From: JBFWWP01 sp050246115
GTDB lineage: Bacteria; Planctomycetota; UBA8108; UBA1146; JAJFFE01
DNA: 55,753 nt
NCBI GenBank assembly: GCA_050246115.1
Contig: JBFWWP010000035.1
Span: 1-55,753 of the forward strand
Direction of reading: 5' to 3'
This document shows positions 25,383 through 33,681 of this stretch, in pieces (the stretch's first letter is position 1; each line of letters begins with the position of its first letter). Position numbers and translations under genes: made by a program. Under the pieces are notes generated by a model. The model saw only the letters and a list, made by a program, of their open reading frames with translations, had not been told where the DNA came from and made no database searches.

Positions 25383-25733
25383 GCGTCCGCGCAACCGTGC
25401 CCAGCGCTACGGCGGGCGGGCCCGATCCCTCGGTGACGTCGCCGCAACCCGTAGATTCTATGCGCCAGCATGTCTGCCGTTGCCCCCCCGCATCCGCTAC
25501 AATCGCCCGCACCGCTGTTGGCATCGAGACCACCCCGACCGACCTCAGAGACCGTGCGCGTGGGGAGTCTCGCAACGCGTCGACGCCGGTTGGGCAAACG
25601 TGCGGCGCTTAACTCGGCCGTTGGCCCGACGCGCGAACGACACTTGCCCTGGGCCCGGCACCGGCGACGATTGCACACTCGGGTCGCGAGCACGCCGCGC
25701 ACGGAGCATCGAACCAGACGGAGCCACTACCCG
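25383..25733. other. Intergenic region upstream of the cytochrome gene
   Basis: About 350 bases without a supported gene. An open frame continuous with the cytochrome gene extends to 25470, but its translation is Arg/Pro-rich, unlike the following membrane domain, so I treat it as leader. A promoter is expected here; I could not place it with confidence. Confidence 0.4.
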
Positions 25734-28556
25734 ATGAGCACGCCTTCCGACCTCAATCCGAAGCGCCGGGTCTACATTCCCGCAGTCGGTCCGCGCCTGC
25801 GCTGGCTCCTCGCCAGCGTACTGGGCCTGTTCGCCATCCTTGCCGTCAACGGCGGCTACCTCGTGACCCTTCGCGTCGCCGGCTGGTGGAGTGGTCAGAC
25901 GTACGAGAACTACTTCTCACTCCTGATGTTCCTCGCGCACTTGCTCCTCGGGATCGCCCTCATCCTGCCGCTCGTCGTCTTCGGTGTCCTCCACATCCGC
26001 AACGCCCACGACCGCAAGAACCGGCGCGCGGTGCGAGTCGGATACGCGCTCTTCGCCACCAGCCTGGTGCTCGTCGGGTCCGGCATCGTGCTGACGCGCA
26101 TCGAGGGCCTCGTCGAACTGAAGAACCCGCACCTCCGTTCCGTTGCCTATTGGGCGCACGTATTGACGCCAATCGTCGCCGCCTGGTTGTTCGTACTCCA
26201 CCGCTTGGCCGGCCCCCGGATCCGCTGGCGGGTTGGAGGAGTGTGGGCGGCTTTCGGCACTGCTTTCGCGCTGATCCTGCTGTTGCTCCACGCGCAGGAC
26301 CCGCGGCAGTGGAACCAAGTCGGCCCGGCCAGCGGCGAACAGTACTTCTTCCCGTCGCTTGCCCGCACCGCCACCGGCAACTTCATTTCGGCGAGCGTGC
26401 TCGACAACGACGAGTATTGCCAGGAGTGCCATGCGGACGCCCACGCCGCGTGGTCCGCGAGCGTGCATCGCTTCAGCTCGTTCAACAATCCGGCGTATCT
26501 GTTCTCCGTCCGTGAGACCCGCAAGGTCGCCCTCGAACGCGACGGCGACCTCCAGGCATCCCGCTTCTGCGCGGGCTGCCACGACCCCGTGGTGTTCTTC
26601 AGCGGTGCCTTCGACGACCCGAACTTCGACGACGTCGCGCACCCGACGGCGACAGCTGGCATCACCTGCACCTCCTGCCACGCGATCACCCACATCAACA
26701 GCCCGCGCGGGAATGCCGACTTCACGATCGAGGAGCCGATACACTACCCCTTCGCGTTCAGCCGCAACCCGGTCCTGGCGTGGGTGAATCGCCAGCTCGT
26801 GAAGGCCAAACCCGAGTTCCACCGCAAGACCTTCCTGAAGCCCCTACACCAAACCGCAGACTTCTGTGGTTCGTGCCACAAGGTGCACCTGCCGGAGGAG
26901 CTCAACCACTACAAGTGGCTCCGCGGCCAGAACCACTACGACTCGCACCTCCTCAGCGGCGTCTCCGGCAAAGGAGTCTCGAGCTTCTATTATCCCCCGA
27001 AGGCCAACCCCGACTGCAACGGCTGCCACATGCCGCTGCGCACGTCTGCGGACTTCGGCGCCGATTACAACGACGATTCCGGCAAGCTCACCATCCACGA
27101 TCACCAGTTCCCGTCCGCGAACACGGCCATCCCACACCTGCTCGGTCTCCCGAGCTGGGTCAACGAGCGACACCGAGAGTTCTTGGAGGGCTGCGCCCGA
27201 GTCGACATCTTCGGCGTGAAACTGGGGGGAACGATCGCGGGCGCGTTGGTCGCACCGCTACGACCCGAGGTGCCCGCGTTGGTTCCGGGTCAGACGTATT
27301 TGATCGAGACGGTCGTGAGGACGCTGCGCTTGGGTCACTTGCTGACCGAGGGCACTGCCGACTCGAACGAGCTATGGCTCGACGTCAAAGTGACGAGCGG
27401 AGATCGGGTGATCGGGCGGAGCGGCGGGCGCGAGGCCGACGGCACCGTCGATCCGTGGTCGCACTTCCTCAATGCGTACGTGTTGGATCGCGACGGCAAC
27501 CGCATCGATCGGCGCAACGCCCAGGACATCTTCGTGCCGCTCTACAACCATCAGATCCCGCCGGGTGCGGCCGATGTTTCTCACTTCGAACTGCGGGTGC
27601 CGACGGACCTGCAGCTACCCGTCACGGTCGAGGTGAAACTGCAGTACCGGAAGTTCGACACTCGCTACATGCAGTACGTCTATGGCCCCGACTTCGTGAA
27701 CGACTTGCCGATCACGACCATCGCCACGGATCGGGTGACGTTCCCCTTGGCAGGTGTCGCGGGCTCGCTCGCGCCCCCACCCGAAGTGAAGATCCCGACC
27801 TGGGAGCGTTGGAACGACTACGGGATCGGACTCCTGCGCAAGGCCGACGCGAACGCTGCAAAAGGCGAACTCCGGCAGGCCGAGGCCGCGTTCGCCGAGG
27901 TCGAAAAGCTCGGTCGCCCCGACGGCCCACTGAATCGCGCGCGGGTCTACATCCGCGAGGGGCGGCTCGCCGACGCGGCGGCCGCACTCGAGGCGGCCGC
28001 GCGCCACGACCCACCGGCCTACCCGTGGTCGGTGGCGTGGTTCACCGGGTTGGTCAATCGCCAGACCGGCCACTTCGACGAGGCCATTGAGAACTTTCGC
28101 ACGCTCGAGGACACTCGCTTTCAGGAAGCGCGCGAGCGCGGTTTCGACTTCGGCAGCGACTACCGCCTCTTGAACGAGCTGGGCCAGACGTTGTTCGAAC
28201 GCGCGAAACTCGAGCGCGGCGAACCAGGACGCGACGCCCGCACGCTGTTCTTGACGGAGGCGCGGCGACGATTCGATCGGGTGCTCGAGCTCGATCCGGA
28301 GAACGCCACCGCCCACTACAACTTGTCGCTGATACTGCCGCAGCTCGGCGACGATGCGCGCGCCGCGGAACATCAGCGGCTCCACGCCAAGTACAAGCCC
28401 GACGACAACGCGCGTGACGTCGCCATTGCCAAGCAACGCGCAGCGAACCCGGCCGCCAACCACGCGGCGGAGGCAGTCGTGATCTATTCGCTACAGAGAG
28501 TGGGGGCGCCGGAACTCGACGGCAACCCACCGCGGAGCAACGGAGCCGGACGATGA
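25734..28556 (+). CDS. Membrane b-type-like / pentaheme c cytochrome with TPR tail
   Basis: The 940-residue protein, from the ATG at 25734, has five predicted membrane helices (about 23-45, 61-88, 101-121, 137-156, 168-186) carrying histidines H69, H87, H142 and H156 in positions suitable for b-heme ligation. Residues 220-435 hold five CxxCH heme motifs, at Cys229, 279, 312, 378 and 428, in the spacing seen in cytochrome c554-like multihemes. A beta-rich region (about 500-700) and a C-terminal helical TPR region (about 690-900) follow. The protein could pass electrons from the quinone pool through the membrane to periplasmic hemes. Its stop overlaps the start of the CRTAC1 gene (ATGA at 28553-28556), so the two are co-translated. 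Confidence 0.9.
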   Translation: MSTPSDLNPKRRVYIPAVGPRLRWLLASVLGLFAILAVNGGYLVTLRVAGWWSGQTYENYFSLLMFLAHLLLGIALILPLVVFGVLHIRNAHDRKNRRAVRVGYALFATSLVLVGSGIVLTRIEGLVELKNPHLRSVAYWAHVLTPIVAAWLFVLHRLAGPRIRWRVGGVWAAFGTAFALILLLLHAQDPRQWNQVGPASGEQYFFPSLARTATGNFISASVLDNDEYCQECHADAHAAWSASVHRFSSFNNPAYLFSVRETRKVALERDGDLQASRFCAGCHDPVVFFSGAFDDPNFDDVAHPTATAGITCTSCHAITHINSPRGNADFTIEEPIHYPFAFSRNPVLAWVNRQLVKAKPEFHRKTFLKPLHQTADFCGSCHKVHLPEELNHYKWLRGQNHYDSHLLSGVSGKGVSSFYYPPKANPDCNGCHMPLRTSADFGADYNDDSGKLTIHDHQFPSANTAIPHLLGLPSWVNERHREFLEGCARVDIFGVKLGGTIAGALVAPLRPEVPALVPGQTYLIETVVRTLRLGHLLTEGTADSNELWLDVKVTSGDRVIGRSGGREADGTVDPWSHFLNAYVLDRDGNRIDRRNAQDIFVPLYNHQIPPGAADVSHFELRVPTDLQLPVTVEVKLQYRKFDTRYMQYVYGPDFVNDLPITTIATDRVTFPLAGVAGSLAPPPEVKIPTWERWNDYGIGLLRKADANAAKGELRQAEAAFAEVEKLGRPDGPLNRARVYIREGRLADAAAALEAAARHDPPAYPWSVAWFTGLVNRQTGHFDEAIENFRTLEDTRFQEARERGFDFGSDYRLLNELGQTLFERAKLERGEPGRDARTLFLTEARRRFDRVLELDPENATAHYNLSLILPQLGDDARAAEHQRLHAKYKPDDNARDVAIAKQRAANPAANHAAEAVVIYSLQRVGAPELDGNPPRSNGAGR

Positions 28557-30424
28557 GTACAGGGGAGGTCGGCGGACCGGAGGCGAATGAAGAGGCAGCC
28601 TCCGAACAGCTCGCGGCCTACGATGACACCGTCATCGGACGGGCGTTTCGGGTGTCCCTGTTGATCCTGGCAGCCTTGGGAGTAACCGGCGGCACCGTGT
28701 TTTGGTTCACGCGTCCGAGCACCGCGCCGATCCGCGTCGACGAGCAGCCGCTGGTGTTGCCACGCATGCAAGAACGTCGGAGCGACCCACCGTCGGTGCC
28801 GTTCCGGGACGTGACACGGGAGGTTGGCATCGACTTCGTGCACGAGAACGGTGCCCGCGGTGCCAAGCTCCTCCCGGAGACCATGGGGAGTGGCTGTGCA
28901 GTGCTCGACCTGGAAGGCGACGGCGACCCTGACCTACTGTTCGTAAACGGCTGCGCGTGGCCGCATGACCGCGGAGCGGCACCGCCAAGCAAGCCAGCGA
29001 CCAGCCAGCTCTATCGCAACGACGGCACCGGCAGCTTCACGAACATCACCGCGGGGTCCGGCCTCGATGTCGAGCTGTACGGTCTCGGGGTTGCCGTCGG
29101 GGACTACGACAGTGACGGCGACACCGATGTCTTCGTCGCCTGCTTGGGGCCCAACCGTCTGTTTCGTAACGATGGAAGCGGACGCTTCACGAACGTCACC
29201 GAAGCCGCCCAGATACAGGGGGCCGCCGACGCTTGGAGCTCGAGTGCTGCCTTCCTCGACTACGACCGGGACGGCCAACTCGACCTGTTCGTCTGCAACT
29301 ACGTGCGTTGGTCGAAGGAGATCGACGAGAAGGTCGACTTCCGCCTCACGGGCGTCGGCCGTGCCTACGGGCCGCCGACCCAGTTCGAGGGAACCCACTG
29401 CGAGCTGTACCACAATCGCGGTGACGGCACCTTCGAGAACGTGTCGCGTCGCGCCGGCATCGAGGTCGCCAACCCGGCCACGCAGCGTCCACTCGGCAAG
29501 GCTCTCGCCGTGCTCCCGATCGACATCGATCGCGACGGCTGGCTCGACCTCGTGGTGGCCAACGACACGGTTCAGAACTTCTCGTTCCACAATCGCGGAG
29601 ACGGCACCTTCGAGGAAGTCGGGGCGGTCACCGGCATCGCCTACGACGCGCGCGGACTCGCCACTGGCGCCATGGGAATCGACGGAGCCTACTACCGCGA
29701 CGATCGCACCTTGGCCATCGCGATCGGCAACTTCGCGAACGAGCACACGTCGTTCTACGTCGCTCAGGATGGAAGTCACGCCTTCACCGACGAGTCCAGC
29801 ACCGAGGGCATCGGCCCGGCAAGCCTGCTGAGGCTCAGCTTCGGTTTGTTCTTCTTCGACTATGACCTCGACGGACGCCTCGATCTCCTCCAGGCCAACG
29901 GCCATCTCGAAGAGAACATCAACGTCGTTCAGGCTAGCCAGCAGTATCGCCAGAGCACCCAACTCTTCTGGCACTGCGGCGAAGGCAGCGGCGGCTGCTA
30001 CACCCCCGTCGAGTCCACGAACGTCGGCGATCTGAGTCAGCCCATTGTCGGCCGCGGCGCCACCTACGCCGACCTCGACGGCGATGGCGATCTCGATGTC
30101 GTGCTCACCCAAGTTGCCGGCCGGCCACTCGTCCTCCGCAACGAGCAGAAGCTCGGCCACCACTGGCTGCGCGTCGACCTCCGTGCCACTCGCTCTCACC
30201 CCGAAGCCATCGGCGCCCGCGTGGAGCTTACCGCCGGCGGCCGTACTCAGGTCCAGCAAGTCATGCCTACTCGCAGCTATCTCTCGCAAGTGGAACGCAC
30301 TTTGACCTTCGGCCTGGGAACCGAAACCACGGTCGACAACTTGGTCGTCCATTGGCCGAGCGGTAAACAACAAACCGTCGCGATAGCGAAGGTCGATCAG
30401 CGCATCACGATCCTCGAAGAGTAG
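28553..30424 (+). CDS. CRTAC1/ASPIC-UnbV family FG-GAP protein
   Basis: The 623-residue product has one N-terminal membrane helix (about 36-54), then PFRDVTREVGIDFVHENG, the typical opening of CRTAC1 proteins. FG-GAP/VCBS calcium-binding loops recur: DLEGDGDPDLLF, DYDSDGDTDVFV, DYDRDGQLDLFV, DIDRDGWLDLVV, DYDLDGRLDLLQ and DLDGDGDLDVVL. The C-terminus has the ASPIC/UnbV signature HWLRVDLRATRSHPEAIGARVEL...VHWPSGKQQ. These proteins form membrane-anchored periplasmic beta-propellers. In planctomycetes and relatives they often sit beside TPR or multiheme proteins, and the ATGA overlap here suggests a physical complex with the cytochrome (inference). Confidence 0.94.
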   Translation: MSTGEVGGPEANEEAASEQLAAYDDTVIGRAFRVSLLILAALGVTGGTVFWFTRPSTAPIRVDEQPLVLPRMQERRSDPPSVPFRDVTREVGIDFVHENGARGAKLLPETMGSGCAVLDLEGDGDPDLLFVNGCAWPHDRGAAPPSKPATSQLYRNDGTGSFTNITAGSGLDVELYGLGVAVGDYDSDGDTDVFVACLGPNRLFRNDGSGRFTNVTEAAQIQGAADAWSSSAAFLDYDRDGQLDLFVCNYVRWSKEIDEKVDFRLTGVGRAYGPPTQFEGTHCELYHNRGDGTFENVSRRAGIEVANPATQRPLGKALAVLPIDIDRDGWLDLVVANDTVQNFSFHNRGDGTFEEVGAVTGIAYDARGLATGAMGIDGAYYRDDRTLAIAIGNFANEHTSFYVAQDGSHAFTDESSTEGIGPASLLRLSFGLFFFDYDLDGRLDLLQANGHLEENINVVQASQQYRQSTQLFWHCGEGSGGCYTPVESTNVGDLSQPIVGRGATYADLDGDGDLDVVLTQVAGRPLVLRNEQKLGHHWLRVDLRATRSHPEAIGARVELTAGGRTQVQQVMPTRSYLSQVERTLTFGLGTETTVDNLVVHWPSGKQQTVAIAKVDQRITILEE

Positions 30425-30465
30425 GAGCCCGCGGATCGTTTGCCCGCGCCCGGAAAGGCTCGACC

Positions 30466-31008
30466 ATGCATCCGCACTTGCGTGCTCTGTCGCTCGATTT
30501 CGAGCGCAACACCGCCGAGTTTCGAGCGCTCACGAGTCTGCCGCCCGAGGCACTCACGCGAAAGCCCGATCCCCGGCGCTGGAGCGTGCTCGAAGTGATC
30601 GAGCACCTCCGAGTCACGGGCGATCTGTACTACCCGCTTCTCGAGGAGGCCGTCGACGCGGCACGCGGCGCGGGCGGCGATCCGAGCGCGCCGTTTCGGC
30701 CGTCGTTGTTCGCGCGGCTGTTCGTACACATGGCGGGTCCGAACTCGCGGCTGCGACTGAAGGCCCCCGCGCTCTTCAAGCCAGCCCCGGCGTTCGAGGA
30801 CGTCGCCGCGCTCCCCCGCTTCCTGAAGCAGCAGCCGCGCCTAGGCGAGTTGATCACGCGCGCGGATGGGTGCAATCTCAACCAGACGAAGTTCCCATCA
30901 CCCATTTCGGCGAGGATTCGGTTCACGATCGGCTCGGGACTCACGCTGATGGTGCGCCATCAGCAGCGGCACCTCCTGCAGATCGGGCGCTTGCGCGCAG
31001 GGAGCTGA
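30466..31008 (+). CDS. DinB-family protein
   Basis: The 180-residue protein shows the DinB pattern of a four-helix bundle with three metal-binding histidines: one in EVIEHLRVTGDLY (about residue 47) and two in the C-terminal MVRHQQRHLLQIGRL. The WSVLEVIEHL motif is characteristic. DinB-like proteins are metal-binding enzymes, often thiol-dependent transferases, with mostly unknown substrates. It begins 41 bp after the CRTAC1 gene and may share its transcript, although no functional link is evident. A second, divergent DinB gene lies at 38971. Confidence 0.85.
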   Translation: MHPHLRALSLDFERNTAEFRALTSLPPEALTRKPDPRRWSVLEVIEHLRVTGDLYYPLLEEAVDAARGAGGDPSAPFRPSLFARLFVHMAGPNSRLRLKAPALFKPAPAFEDVAALPRFLKQQPRLGELITRADGCNLNQTKFPSPISARIRFTIGSGLTLMVRHQQRHLLQIGRLRAGS

Positions 31009-31061
31009 CGGACCTGAACTTACCGCTGCAAAGCTGCGGGTCCGGGCTCCCGCCGATGCAT

Positions 31062-31113
31062 CACCCCCCCGCCCCGCCTGCCCCGCCCCATGAGGGGCGG
31101 GGAGCGCACCTCC
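31062..31113. repeat. Dispersed GC-rich stem-loop repeat, copy 1
   Basis: The left arm CACCCCCCCGCCCCGCC (31062-31078) and right arm GGGGCGGGGAGCGCACCTCC (31094-31113) recur at 55711-55753 at the end of the window, with a shorter loop. The core CCCCGCCCC/GGGGCGGGG can fold back on itself, and GGAG/CTCC forms a second small stem. The two copies, 24.6 kb apart in noncoding DNA, suggest a REP-like element. Confidence 0.7.
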
Positions 31114-31955
31114 TCGAGCTGGGGGGGCTACATGCAACTGGGGGATGGAACGACAATCGATCGTTTGAGGCCTGCAAAGCACGTCGTGTCCGCGATCGCG
31201 AGCGTTGGATGCGAGAAACCTGCGCCCTGACCGTGAGATCCTGGAGAGGCCCGCGGTGTCTGCGGGCGCAGTCAGTCCGACGATGCGATCGGGCGTCACG
31301 CTCGCGGGATCGTCTACGGTTCGCACGGAGCGGAATGACACGCGTGGACGAGTCGTCCACGAGGGGTCTTCGGCGGTGTCGCGCGCGCGCGTGCGAAGTG
31401 CGCTGCCTGTGCGGCTCGATGCGCGAGCCTGCGATGCAGGTGGAAGCACCCTTCTCCTGTCCGATGGTTCCCCGGCGGGACGAGATGCGATTTCTGGCGT
31501 AAAACAAGCTTTTCGTTACATTAGGTTATCCCCGGGTGTTCGATCTCCCGCCCGTCGTGCGGTTCGTCGAGGGGATGAGGGAGACCGAATCTTCGAAGCC
31601 GCTGGGCTAGGCATGCTAACCAAGAAGCTGCTTACCCACGCGACCCAGACGACGTGCACCAGAGCTCGACCACCAATAGCGTGGCATTTCCGAACTAGGT
31701 AGATCTACCTATTTTTCGAGCCGTGACACTACCGGTTTTCTCCCCACCCCATCCATCCAGCCACGCAGTTTCCCTCCCTCACCACCACCCATCGGCATAG
31801 CAATTCCTGGCCCGTCTGGGACTTGCGCAAGTCTCTGACTCTCTCTCATCGTGGAACGCTTTCCTCCGCAGTCGCTCCTCCCACCATCGTTGCTTCCATA
31901 CCGGAGACAAGATTCCTTTGAACAGACGGAGACCAACCTACTAAGCTGGTGGCCT

Positions 31956-31978
31956 GCCCGCAGTAGGGCACTGCGGGC
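31956..31978. repeat. Perfect 9-bp inverted repeat
   Basis: GCCCGCAGT (31956-31964) and ACTGCGGGC (31970-31978) flank a 5-base loop AGGGC. No T-run follows on either strand, so it is not an obvious intrinsic terminator. It lies 160 bp upstream of the C1q-like gene and may be a leader or regulatory structure. Confidence 0.5.
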
Positions 31979-31989
31979 CCATGCGTAAC

Positions 31990-32007
31990 TTGGGTCAACC
32001 TTGGGTC
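31990..32007. promoter_or_regulatory. Direct repeats TTGGGTC with 11-bp period
   Basis: TTGGGTC occurs at 31990-31996 and 32001-32007, one helical turn apart, about 135 bp upstream of the C1q-like gene start. The spacing suits a dimeric regulator binding one DNA face. Assignment is speculative. Confidence 0.3.
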
Positions 32008-32138
32008 TTTTGTGTGCGGTAGTGTTGGAGACAGGCTTCTGTGGTGAATGCCAGGCGCGCCGGTCCGTTTCTGGGTTGTCGCGTTAGGTACGGTCCAATC
32101 AGTCAGAAGTCGTGGGAGCTAGCCGAAGGGGTTGCGCG

Positions 32139-32846
32139 ATGTTCAAGCGGTGTGCTGCGCGGTTCTGTGGGGTGTGTCTGAATGTGGTGGTCACCTCGGC
32201 TGTGGTCCTCGCTGTGTGGAGCTTCATGGTGGAGGCGGGACCAAGCTGCGACCCAAGTACATGTGTGTCCTCCGTGTGGCCAGTCGGAGAGGCGTGCTGC
32301 AATGGGGATATCAATGGTGATGGCGAGCGTAACCTTACCGACGTAGTGAACTACCTCTCTTGGTTGTTTAGCGGCGGCCCGCCGCCGGCCGCGATTGCGG
32401 CGGGCGACTGTACGTGCATGCAGGGATGGACGAATCTGACGGTTCGGCTATCTGGCCCACAGCCAGTTCCGACGGCGACTCTTGAGCGAGTTGCTTTTGA
32501 CACCCCAAGCGGTGTGGGTGTCGGGGATTTCGACTCCCTAAACAATACATTCACGGCTTCCGAGGATGGGCTCTATCTCGTGTCGTTAAGGTTGGAGTGG
32601 CAGACGAACTCTCTGCAGCATTGGAGCGGGCAGATTAACCACAACGGTACGTCAGTGGCCCAGCAGTATCTCATTGGCAGCACTGCCGGTGCGTCTGCGG
32701 TTACGAACGCTTTTACGCAGCACATCACGATGGTGGCGGGTGACACCATCGCCGCCTATGCGAACCATGGCTCCGGAGCTAGTCCGCCCCCTAGCGCCAA
32801 CCTGGCACAGGGTCACACGCAGCTTCAGATCACCCGTATTCGCTAG
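32139..32846 (+). CDS. Secreted protein with dockerin-like motif and C1q/TNF-like domain
   Basis: The ATG at 32139 follows GAAGGGG with a 7-base spacer. The 235-residue product has a hydrophobic N-terminus (about 11-32) as signal peptide or anchor, a single dockerin-like repeat CNGDINGDGERNLTDVVNYLS (54-74), a CxC pair (91-93), and a C-terminal domain (about 100-235) with a C1q/TNF-like jelly-roll pattern: FTASEDGLYLVSLRLEWQ, INHNGTSVAQQY, ITMVAGDTIAAYA, LQITRI. Base composition is visibly less GC-rich than neighbouring genes, and the gene is isolated between noncoding stretches, which together suggest acquisition by transfer or relaxed selection. It could be a lectin-like or adhesive surface protein. 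The C1q call is by pattern only. Confidence 0.75.
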   Translation: MFKRCAARFCGVCLNVVVTSAVVLAVWSFMVEAGPSCDPSTCVSSVWPVGEACCNGDINGDGERNLTDVVNYLSWLFSGGPPPAAIAAGDCTCMQGWTNLTVRLSGPQPVPTATLERVAFDTPSGVGVGDFDSLNNTFTASEDGLYLVSLRLEWQTNSLQHWSGQINHNGTSVAQQYLIGSTAGASAVTNAFTQHITMVAGDTIAAYANHGSGASPPPSANLAQGHTQLQITRIR

Positions 32847-33681
32847 GGGCGTCGCACGAGAACGTGCTTCGCGGTAGATCAGGCTTCACGGCGCTCCCCA
32901 AGTTCGCTCTGCCGCATGAGCGCTACGTGCTCTCGGAGGTGGTCACAACGAGCGAGCGCTAGCTGCTCGGGGGGGTCGCCACCTTCGGGTCGGCAACTTG
33001 CGTCGACGGCCGGCCGGTCTTTGACGACGTCGAGGGGTCGTCGCGCCCTCGCTCGACAGTACACCGCTGAATCGGCTTCCCTGGGGTCGCTGGTGCTGCT
33101 CTTGCGGGACGCAACCGGGTCTGCTCGCCGAGGCCGTGCCGGCTATCTCTCCGCTCGCCGCTCGCCGAGCTGCGCCCGATCTCGCCGGTGCGCTACGTCG
33201 GCCCACCGCCCGCGACACGGCATCGACGTTCGCGCTCGGCGGGTTGGACGGTGCCACCTTGTCCGTCCCGGCGTGCTGAGGGCTTGTCGGGGCAGCGCAG
33301 GCCTGACCGATGCATCGCGAGGCGTCCCACTGTCTGCGTCGCTGTTGCCTCGACCGCGGGCTTGTCACAGGGCCTTCCCGGCCACCACTCCGATCGTGGT
33401 CGATACCACGACCCCGGTGACAGCGCCGGTGATCGCCTAACCTTTGGCTATCGCGGTTCGCGGTCCGGCGTCTCGACGTCGTGCCCGAGACCACGTCAGA
33501 AGGCCACGGCGATGAGGTGAGCCGGTCGCTCGTGGCCCCCACGGATCTCCACGATCGCGCCCCGCCCGCCTCCCCGAACTCCCCCCGAAACCCTCGATGT
33601 CGTAGAATCCCGGGTCGGGGACGAGCCGCCTCTCGGCGCGTCCGCGCCGATGCGCACCGACTCTGCACGAGGGAAACTGCC
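32847..33681. other. Noncoding region, possibly decayed genes
   Basis: About 835 bases without a supportable gene. All six frames give Arg/Ser/Pro-rich, low-complexity translations. A stretch at about 33413-33480 resembles sequence at 55556-55615 (listed as a repeat), so part of this region may be a remnant of an element or gene also present near the window's end. Confidence 0.45.
33413..33480. repeat. Sequence related to 55556-55615
   Basis: CGGTGACAGCGCCGGTGATCG here and the corresponding word at 55561 differ at one base, and the similarity continues with scattered changes through the TTGGC..CGC..CTCGAC stretch. In the same plus-strand frame both read GDxAGDRLTxGxR. This may be a decayed gene fragment or an intergenic repeat; I cannot tell which. 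Confidence 0.45.

Larger units (their letters stand above)
31009..32138. other. Gene-poor region with hairpins, upstream of the C1q-like gene
   Basis: About 1.1 kb without a convincing gene. The first part holds a GC-rich dispersed hairpin (listed separately). From about 31500 the base composition becomes visibly less GC-rich. Possible frames (for example 31205-31702 plus, 31061-31507 minus) have low-complexity Arg/Ser-rich translations and no recognisable domain, so I regard them as shadows or decayed sequence. Confidence 0.5.

Noticed and set aside
28934..30373. 479-codon minus-strand frame in the CRTAC1 gene
   Set aside because: Antisense to FG-GAP loops and the ASPIC/UnbV end, which are unmistakable on the plus strand.
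31062..31113. GC hairpin as a CRISPR or insertion-sequence end
   Set aside because: Only single copies at two distant sites, with no spacer array, no transposase and no target-site duplication visible.
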